Shown one piece after another: positions 6,505 to 11,287 of a DNA stretch of 11,287 nt. How positions within the stretch are numbered: the first letter of the stretch is position 1; the number at the start of each line of letters is the position of its first letter. The stretch covers positions 1 through 11,287 of the forward strand of contig JAHIYG010000060.1 in assembly GCA_018815265.1 (NCBI GenBank), in the 5' to 3' direction. The DNA is from Candidatus Altarchaeota archaeon. GTDB lineage: Archaea > Altiarchaeota > Altiarchaeia > IMC4 > SCGC-AAA252-I15. A program made the translations under genes and the position numbers. The notes below the pieces were generated by a model. It had not been told where the DNA came from, made no database searches, and was given only the letters and a program-made list of their open reading frames with translations.

Positions 6505-6679
6505 AATCAAGCTTTACCTTCTTGTGAAACACATCAATGGAATTATCACACGGAGCCCCGTGCAAACTGCACCTGTCAACACAGCAGCCCATATGGACAC
6601 CACCCTCCTTATGCCTGCACAAAACCAAAGAATCAGGGCTCAAATCAAAGCCATTACCACAGATGCTACAGTTCAACAT
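6503..6679 (-). CDS. Small Cys/His-rich putative zinc-binding protein (58 residues)
   Basis: Found by reading the minus strand. A 58-residue frame from ATG 6679 to TGA 6503 starts MLNCSICGNGFDLSPDS and has seven cysteines (4, 7, 21, 32, 33, 37, 44) and four histidines (23, 29, 40, 52). The order is CxxC at 4-7, then CRHKEGGVH at 21-29, GCC at 31-33, C37, H40 and C44. This spacing suggests one or two zinc sites and resembles archaeal small CPxCG-type zinc proteins. Support for a real gene: dense metal ligands in a short frame, an in-frame stop just upstream, a TATA box 29 bases before the ATG, and the downstream gene's Shine-Dalgarno overlapping the stop. No Shine-Dalgarno of its own is seen. 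Role unknown; nucleic-acid or protein binding is possible. The plus strand also has open frames here, but without family features. Confidence 0.85.
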   Translation of the reverse strand: MLNCSICGNGFDLSPDSLVLCRHKEGGVHMGCCVDRCSLHGAPCDNSIDVFHKKVKLD

Positions 6680-6703
6680 ATGAAAGCATATTTACAGACC
6701 TTG

Positions 6704-6712
6704 CTTAAAAAC
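6704..6712 (-). promoter_or_regulatory. TATA box of the zinc-protein/DUF2582 operon
   Basis: Minus strand GTTTTTAAG, centred 29 bases before ATG 6679. It fits a leaderless first gene and leaves the second gene dependent on its Shine-Dalgarno. Confidence 0.5.
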
Positions 6713-6743
6713 ACTACAAAGTCACTAGAAAAAAGATACTAAC

Positions 6744-6771
6744 AAAAAAAATTTAGAAAATTAAAAAAAAA
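6744..6771 (-). terminator. Poly-T terminator of the small hydrophobic gene
   Basis: The minus strand reads a run of nine T, AA, four T, CTAAA, then eight T. Such oligo-T clusters terminate archaeal transcription. The run overlaps the last codons and stop (TAA, 6753-6755) of the small gene and lies before the next TATA box. Confidence 0.5.
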
Positions 6772-6929
6772 TAGGTAAAAATTTGTTGGGAAGATGACGC
6801 AGACAAAGTCTTTGACAAGCCAATGGAAATAATCGTAAAACCACAAAATATCACAAACCCAGACAACGTAATAATAAGCCCAGACATCATCAAAGCAATG
6901 CCAATGACTACTTTGTCAATGTCAGGCAT
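6753..6929 (-). CDS. Small hydrophobic (membrane) protein, 58 residues
   Basis: A minus-strand frame of 58 codons from ATG 6929, not a recognised gene. It begins MPDIDKVVIGIALMMSGL, and residues 7-38 are almost all hydrophobic or Gly/Ser (IITLSGFVIFCGFTIISIGL), enough for one long or two short membrane helices. It then has a polar stretch (SKTLSASSSQQ) and a Phe-rich tail coded by the poly-T run. The Gly-spaced pattern faintly recalls small archaeal membrane proteins of the TIGR00304/DUF131 type; that is a weak resemblance. ATTTATTTCA centred 28 bases before the ATG is a plausible TATA box, and an in-frame stop lies four codons upstream. The opposite strand is also open here but lacks a good start. 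The hydrophobicity could arise by chance from T-rich DNA, hence moderate confidence. Confidence 0.5.
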   Translation of the reverse strand: MPDIDKVVIGIALMMSGLIITLSGFVIFCGFTIISIGLSKTLSASSSQQIFTYFFLIF

Positions 6930-6952
6930 AGATAAATTTCAACAAAAGAGTG

Positions 6953-6971
6953 AAATAAATTTTTTTATATT
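6953..6971. promoter_or_regulatory. Divergent TATA boxes between the hydrophobic gene and the two-TM protein gene
   Basis: TTTATATT (6964-6971) on the plus strand is centred 31 bases before ATG 6999. ATTTATTTCA on the minus strand (about 6951-6960) is centred 28 bases before ATG 6929. The 69-base gap is very A/T rich. Confidence 0.5.
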
Positions 6972-6998
6972 TATTCTTGTTTGTGTGAATTGTTTTCT

Positions 6999-8147
6999 AT
7001 GATACCTGTTTCGGTTTATTCTTGGATTCCAAGAAGCCCGCAGCACGTCTTCGAGGTTGCAGAGCTTTTGAGTAAGCTCAAGCTAGATGTGAAAGACATC
7101 AATGTGGGGGAATCGCTTTGCTTCAAGATTAAGGCTCCGGAGAGGGTGTTTGATGTGGAGTTCACGTCATACGGGCTTTTCAAGTTCACAACCGAAGTCA
7201 AAGACGCGTCAGAGATTTTAAAGCTCAAGGAGGAAACCAAAAGACTGCTTGTAGAAGACATATTCGGTATCATACAGAAGGTCAGCTACCACCAGATAAA
7301 AACGGGCGTCATACCAATGGACTACACATGCGTCTACTACACAACCGAAAAACCAAAGAAGGGATATGATATCGTGAAGGCTGCAGGAGGTGGCGTATAT
7401 CTTGGTAAAAACCCGTACGACCCAGGTGAAGACACCGTAGTTTATGCGAAGAAAACCCAGGGGATAGATGAGGCGCTTGACTACATCGTCTACTCCAAGC
7501 TTTTGGCAAGCTACAACAAGCAGATGATTTCAGAGTTCTCAAAAATCTACAAAAAGATGATGGAGGTTGAGGCATTGATTGAAAACGAAGACTTCAAGGT
7601 TTTGGAAGAGATTATGAAGTCGACTGACACAATCAAAAAGCAGTCTGCAGAAAGGTATGGGAAACTCACACAGGCCCTAAACAACCTGGGTCACGCAGAA
7701 GAGAAGATAAAACAGTCAAAGAACCAGTCGGTGATGAATGCATTAAAGGTATATGACTCATTCAAGAGATTAAGATATGACTTCAACTATTTAGGGCCAC
7801 TTTGGAGCGATGTCCTGCTGAAGACGTTGGATAATCTCGAGTTTATAGTCAACGCACGCTTTGAATTGCAAGAGTCAATTGAGACTAGAAAGGAGGAAAG
7901 CGAGATGAAACTTTTGCAGGCCATATTCTTGATAGGGGTTATAGCCTCAATACTTGCCTTAGGTGCGATGCCAGGGGCAAAGATAATGCTCTACCACCCG
8001 GACGGCACATTGGCGGCAACAGGTGTCATGCAGTCATTCTCGTTTGAGGACTTTATCACATACGGTATCGGTGCGATAGTGTTTTCTATCCTGTTCTTCG
8101 CAGCATTCAATACCCTATACATGAAAAAGATAGGGAAGAAAAAATAG
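6999..8147 (+). CDS. Unrecognised membrane protein: soluble N-domain, helical rod, two C-terminal TM helices
   Basis: A 382-residue protein that I do not recognise. Residues 1 to about 160 look like a mixed alpha/beta soluble domain (SVYSWIPRSPQHVFEVAELL; VFDVEFTSYGLFKFTTEV; a glycine-rich AAGGGVYLGKNPYDPGED at 128-145). Residues about 164-304 are charged and helical, with heptad-like stretches, probably a long rod or coiled coil. Two membrane helices follow at about 305-323 and 351-374, joined by a loop of about 27 residues (PGAKIMLYHPDG...), and a basic tail KKIGKKK. This layout recalls CorA-type magnesium channels, but the GMN motif expected after the first helix is absent, so CorA function is not claimed. 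The start is ATG 6999 rather than the upstream in-frame TTG 6981, because the TATA box would put transcription start at or after 6981. Possibly a sensor or anchor. Confidence 0.8.
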   Translation: MIPVSVYSWIPRSPQHVFEVAELLSKLKLDVKDINVGESLCFKIKAPERVFDVEFTSYGLFKFTTEVKDASEILKLKEETKRLLVEDIFGIIQKVSYHQIKTGVIPMDYTCVYYTTEKPKKGYDIVKAAGGGVYLGKNPYDPGEDTVVYAKKTQGIDEALDYIVYSKLLASYNKQMISEFSKIYKKMMEVEALIENEDFKVLEEIMKSTDTIKKQSAERYGKLTQALNNLGHAEEKIKQSKNQSVMNALKVYDSFKRLRYDFNYLGPLWSDVLLKTLDNLEFIVNARFELQESIETRKEESEMKLLQAIFLIGVIASILALGAMPGAKIMLYHPDGTLAATGVMQSFSFEDFITYGIGAIVFSILFFAAFNTLYMKKIGKKK

Positions 8148-8152
8148 GCAAC

Positions 8153-8160
8153 TTATATTT
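8153..8160 (+). promoter_or_regulatory. TATA box of the MATE transporter gene
   Basis: TTATATTT lies within six bases of the preceding stop codon and is centred about 26 bases before ATG 8182. It favours ATG 8182 over the in-frame TTG 8176 and means the gene need not depend on its upstream neighbour. Confidence 0.55.
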
Positions 8161-8181
8161 GTTTGGCCCTTATTCTTGGGT

Positions 8182-9507
8182 ATGACGCAGGATTTTACCC
8201 GCGGTGGACTCTACAAGACGATATTCCACGCCTCACTACCAACTATTATCGCATTCATAATACAGAGTACATTCAGCCTTGTTGATGCAATATTCGTTGG
8301 GTGGATATCATCACATGCCTTGGCAGCTGTGTCTGTGAGTTTCCCAATAGTATTCATGGTCATAGCATTGGGTGTGGGACTTGGGCTGGGCTCCACCTCA
8401 GTCGTCGCAAGATACGTGGGAGCAAAAAAAAGCAGGTACGCAAAAGAGGCTGCAGAACACTCAATGCTTTTGGCAGTGGCGTTCGGTATTATTTTGATGG
8501 TTGCCGGGCTGACGCTGTCACCCAGCATATTCAAGCTGATGGGGGTCGAAGAGAGCCTCATGTCCACTGCGTTAGTTTATCTAAACATACTCCTTTTTTT
8601 CGCGCCATTTGAGTTGTCCCTGATAGTCGGAAACAGCATACTCCGGGGTGAAGGAGATATGAGAACTCCGATGGTAGTAATGGGGGCTTCAGCGATATTG
8701 AACGGAATACTGGACCCCATATTCATATTCACCCTCGGATGGGGTGTTGAGGGTGCTGCGTGGGCGACGGTAGTTGCTAGGATGATTGGGTTCACCTACC
8801 TGGCCTACAATCTGAAATTCGGAGGTGCCAAATTCAAGCTGGACTACGTGGATTTCAGGTATAGGTTTACCTACTTCAAGGAGGTTCTTCGCATTGGAAT
8901 ACCCTCGTCTATGTCAAACATAGTGATGAGCACTGGGATGGCTGTGTTCACAGCGATTGTCGCAGGATTTGGGACAGACGCACTTGCAGCATTCGGTGTC
9001 GGCTTTCGCCTAGACTCTCTTGCCATACTTCCAGGCATTGGTGTAGCAACTGCAGTGATAAGCATAGTAGGACAAAACATCGGAGCAGGCAAGGCAGACA
9101 GAGCTATGCAGACTACATTGAAGGCAGGCGCCATGGCATCCGCCCTGATGGTGTTGTTTGGAATACCCTTTTACTTATTTTCCACAGATATAGTCTCCAT
9201 TTTCAATCAAGAGCCTAAAGTAATAGAGTACGGCGCCTCTTTTTTGAGGATAATACCCCTCACATACTTGGTCGTCGGATTCAACATGTGCATTGGGGGG
9301 GCATTCATAGGGGCTGGCAAGGCGAAACTCGCACTATTTAACCAGTTCTCGCGGGTGATGCTTTTTTCAGTCCCCCTAGCATACATGCTGTCAGTCAAAA
9401 TAGGGTTGGAGGGCGTCTGGTGGGGGATAACAATAGGTTCATATCTTTCAGTCGCATTAAGCCTTACATTATACAAATACGTTAACTGGACAAAGTCTAC
9501 ACACTAA
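8182..9507 (+). CDS. MATE-family efflux transporter (Na+ or H+ coupled)
   Basis: Membrane exporter of cationic drugs or metabolites. It has 441 residues, normal for MATE, with 12 hydrophobic segments in two similar halves. Landmarks: LPTIIAFIIQSTFSLVDAIFVG (19-40), the family RGEGDMRTPM (155-164), ILDPIFIF (176-183), GVEGAAWATV (188-197), and in the second half GIPSSMSN, then GVGFRLDSL and GQNIGAGK. Two membrane acids, D35 and D178, are 143 residues apart, exactly as I recall for D41 and D184 in Pyrococcus furiosus MATE. N174 and T196 also match that protein's N180 and T202, while F31 stands where it has Tyr37. So the N-lobe proton/cation site is kept and the protein is probably active. Substrate unknown. 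Confidence 0.95.
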   Translation: MTQDFTRGGLYKTIFHASLPTIIAFIIQSTFSLVDAIFVGWISSHALAAVSVSFPIVFMVIALGVGLGLGSTSVVARYVGAKKSRYAKEAAEHSMLLAVAFGIILMVAGLTLSPSIFKLMGVEESLMSTALVYLNILLFFAPFELSLIVGNSILRGEGDMRTPMVVMGASAILNGILDPIFIFTLGWGVEGAAWATVVARMIGFTYLAYNLKFGGAKFKLDYVDFRYRFTYFKEVLRIGIPSSMSNIVMSTGMAVFTAIVAGFGTDALAAFGVGFRLDSLAILPGIGVATAVISIVGQNIGAGKADRAMQTTLKAGAMASALMVLFGIPFYLFSTDIVSIFNQEPKVIEYGASFLRIIPLTYLVVGFNMCIGGAFIGAGKAKLALFNQFSRVMLFSVPLAYMLSVKIGLEGVWWGITIGSYLSVALSLTLYKYVNWTKSTH

Positions 9508-9526
9508 CCAATTGGAAATCACAAAG

Positions 9527-9535
9527 TATTTAAAT
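9527..9535 (+). promoter_or_regulatory. TATA box of the cdc48 gene
   Basis: TATTTAAAT, centred 31 bases before ATG 9562, in the 54-base gap after the MATE gene. AAGGCGAT directly before the ATG is only a poor Shine-Dalgarno. Confidence 0.6.
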
Positions 9536-9561
9536 GTTTTATGTGTTATATGTAAGGCGAT

Positions 9562-11287
9562 ATGGCAGAGAAGAGTATTGACTTGAGGGTTGCAGAGGCG
9601 CTGCAAAACGACGTCGGAAGAGGCATCGTGAGGATTGACTCTGAATCCGCTGAGACAATAGGTGTGACCACAGGAGATATTGTCGAGATTACGGGCAGGA
9701 AGTCGACTGCTGCAAAGGTGTGGCAGTCAAGACAAGAGGATGAGGGCCGAAACATCATAAGGATGGACGGAGCAATCAGGCAAAACGCCAACTCATCGCT
9801 CGGCGACAAGGTCAACGTAAAAAAAGCCAATGTAAAGACCGCCGCAAAGGTGACGATAGCACCAACAGAGCATCCAGTCACATTCGCAGACAACAACTAC
9901 TCACATTACATGAAGGAGAGGTTCCTGCTTGGCAAACCAGTCTACACAGGAGACATAATATACATACATGGACTAGGCGGACAGATTCCCTTCACAATAG
10001 TCTCCACAAAACCAGCAGGTATTGTCCAAGTCATGCAAAACACTGAGGTGGATGTCAAGACAAAGCCGATGCAGGTTAAGGCAGTCACAGGCTCTATTGT
10101 CAGATACGAGGATATCGGAGGACTGAAAGACGAAGTGTCGCGTGTCAGGGAAATGATTGAGTTGCCGATGAAACACCCTGAACTATTTGAAAAGATTGGC
10201 ATCAAGCCGCCTAAGGGAGTACTCCTTTATGGTCCGCCTGGAACAGGCAAGACACTATTGGCTAAGGCCGTCGCCTCCGAGTCAAACGCACACTTCGTAC
10301 ACCTGAACGGGCCAGAGATTATGGACAAATACTACGGCGAGTCAGAGCGCAAACTCAGGGAAATATTCGAGGAGGCGCAACAGAATGCGCCTGCGATAAT
10401 ATTTATCGATGAGATAGACTCTATCGCGCCGAAGCGGGACGACACAAAAGGCGAAGTCGAGCGGCGCGTTGTCGCCCAGCTTCTCGCACTGATGGACGGA
10501 CTGCTCACAAGGGGCGAAGTCATTGTAGTGGCTGCGACAAACCGACCAGACTCACTTGACCCCGCATTGAGGCGCCCAGGAAGATTCGACCGCGAAATTG
10601 AAATAGGAGTGCCAGACAGAAACGGAAGAAAAGAAATACTACAAATACACACAAGAGGAATGCCAATAGCAGAGGATGTAAACCTGAATAGGATAGCAGA
10701 CATCACCCACGGGTTCGTGGGCGCAGACCTGCAGGCGATAGCCCGTGAAGCCGCAATGAGCGCCTTAAAGAGGATTCTTCCGAAAATAGACTTGGACGAG
10801 GAAGTCATACCGACTGAGGTTTTGGAGAATTTGAAGGTCGTGAAGGAGGATTTCGACGAGGCATTGAAGGTCGTTGAACCCTCAGCACTGCGTGAAGTCT
10901 ACATTGAAGTGCCAGACGTAAAATGGACAGACATCGGAGGACTCGAAAAAGTCAAAGAAGACCTCAAAGAGGCAGTAGAACTCCCCCTCAAAAACCCGGA
11001 AGTCTTCAAAAGATTAGGTATCAAACCCCCGAGGGCGATGCTTTTGTACGGCCCCCCTGGGACTGGAAAGACACTTTTAGCCAAGGCCGTAGCAACCGAG
11101 TCAGAAGCCAATTTCATATCAGTGAAAGGCCCGGAGCTCCTGTCCAAATGGGTTGGTGAATCCGAGAAGGCTGTGAGGGAAATATTCAAAAAAGCAAGGC
11201 AGACAGCACCCACAATAATATTCTTCGACGAAATAGACGCGATAACCCCCATAAGAGGAATGCACTCAGGCTCGCATGTGACAGAAA
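9562..11287 (+). CDS. cdc48: Cdc48/VAT-type AAA ATPase, unfoldase (partial, C-terminal end missing)
   Basis: Hexameric cytoplasmic unfoldase/segregase that pulls substrates apart with ATP, probably feeding the proteasome. 575 codons are in the window, where VAT proteins usually have about 730-750, so the end of D2 is missing. Order: N-domain with a double-psi barrel (about 5-95, starting DLRVAEALQNDVGRGIVRID) and a second lobe (about 96-178). D1 begins at YEDIGGL (182-188), with Walker A GPPGTGKT (224-231), Walker B IIFIDEID (279-286), GEVERRVVAQLLALMDG (297-313), AATNRPD sensor (324-330) and the RPGRFDR arginine region (338-344). D2 begins at WTDIGGL (455-461), with GPPGTGKT (497-504) and IIFFDEID (552-559). 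Both ATPase sites look intact. The start is fixed by an in-frame TAA three codons upstream. No proteasome gene is in view. Confidence 0.97.
   Translation, partial: MAEKSIDLRVAEALQNDVGRGIVRIDSESAETIGVTTGDIVEITGRKSTAAKVWQSRQEDEGRNIIRMDGAIRQNANSSLGDKVNVKKANVKTAAKVTIAPTEHPVTFADNNYSHYMKERFLLGKPVYTGDIIYIHGLGGQIPFTIVSTKPAGIVQVMQNTEVDVKTKPMQVKAVTGSIVRYEDIGGLKDEVSRVREMIELPMKHPELFEKIGIKPPKGVLLYGPPGTGKTLLAKAVASESNAHFVHLNGPEIMDKYYGESERKLREIFEEAQQNAPAIIFIDEIDSIAPKRDDTKGEVERRVVAQLLALMDGLLTRGEVIVVAATNRPDSLDPALRRPGRFDREIEIGVPDRNGRKEILQIHTRGMPIAEDVNLNRIADITHGFVGADLQAIAREAAMSALKRILPKIDLDEEVIPTEVLENLKVVKEDFDEALKVVEPSALREVYIEVPDVKWTDIGGLEKVKEDLKEAVELPLKNPEVFKRLGIKPPRAMLLYGPPGTGKTLLAKAVATESEANFISVKGPELLSKWVGESEKAVREIFKKARQTAPTIIFFDEIDAITPIRGMHSGSHVTE

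Noticed and set aside
6298..6742. Plus-strand open frames of 136 and 72 codons in the 6298-6742 region
   Set aside because: They run antisense to the DUF2582-like gene and the Cys/His-rich gene, which carry family motifs, a strong Shine-Dalgarno and a TATA box. The plus frames show no recognisable features.
6981..6998. Six-codon upstream extension of the two-TM protein from TTG 6981
   Set aside because: The TATA box at 6964-6971 predicts transcription start around 6994, downstream of the TTG.
6775..7000. Plus-strand frame opposite the small hydrophobic gene, with a protein-like Asp/Lys/Ile-rich translation
   Set aside because: The first ATG (6832) lacks a ribosome site or a TATA box at a useful distance, the end runs through the A/T-rich promoter of the next gene, and the minus-strand reading has better signals.
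6999..8147. Annotating the two-TM protein as a CorA magnesium transporter
   Set aside because: The GMN motif that defines the family filter is missing; only the layout is similar.
9546..11252. Minus-strand open frames across the Cdc48 region (for example 10332-10808)
   Set aside because: They are antisense shadows of the AAA ATPase coding frame, with low-complexity Ser-rich translations.

Overview
The window looks like a piece of an archaeal chromosome. The evidence is a two-ATPase Cdc48/VAT-type AAA protein, TATA boxes lying about 26-31 bases before several ATG codons (leaderless-type promoters), one very good GAGGTGAT ribosome-binding site, a secreted protein with a threonine-rich stalk, and small archaeal-style zinc and winged-helix proteins. 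The lineage cannot be fixed from this sequence. I see no insertion sequence, CRISPR array, tRNA or rRNA, and the layout is mostly that of a compact core genome.

Left part (1-4684). A minus-strand ECF-type transporter module consists of ecfT (1544-2389), overlapping by four bases a double-ATPase ecfA that runs off the left edge. It is divergent from a plus-strand gene for a secreted, cysteine-rich, threonine-stalked protein (2471-3481) whose first half resembles the transcobalamin-like DUF4430 fold. The 81 bases between them hold two outward-facing copies of TATGTTTA around a central palindrome, so the pair may be co-regulated. No substrate-binding (S) component is visible. The secreted gene runs tail to tail into a CPA2-type cation/proton antiporter (3440-4684, minus) and overlaps it by 42 bases.

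Middle (4685-6998). purD (GAR synthetase, purine synthesis) is preceded by about 160 bases holding four successive hairpins. Their stems differ in sequence but all have C-TAA(A/A/T)-G loops. Hairpins two and three share sequence and cannot both form fully. A strong AGGAGGT lies too far from the likely start codon unless the fourth hairpin folds. This is the most unusual non-coding part of the window. After purD come three small minus-strand genes: a DUF2582-like winged-helix protein (67 residues), a 58-residue Cys/His-rich putative zinc protein, and a 58-residue hydrophobic protein. The two 58-residue frames are easily missed and were found by reading the minus strand directly.

Right part (6999-11287, all plus). 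In order: an unrecognised protein with a long soluble region and two C-terminal membrane helices (CorA-like layout, no GMN motif), a MATE-family multidrug/cation antiporter with the acidic residues known from the Pyrococcus MATE, and the first 575 codons of Cdc48/VAT, which runs off the right edge. Each of these three has its own TATA box close to the ATG.

The genes are mainly separate housekeeping or transport units rather than one pathway. The functional groupings I can argue for are the ECF/secreted-protein pair and the zinc-protein/winged-helix operon.
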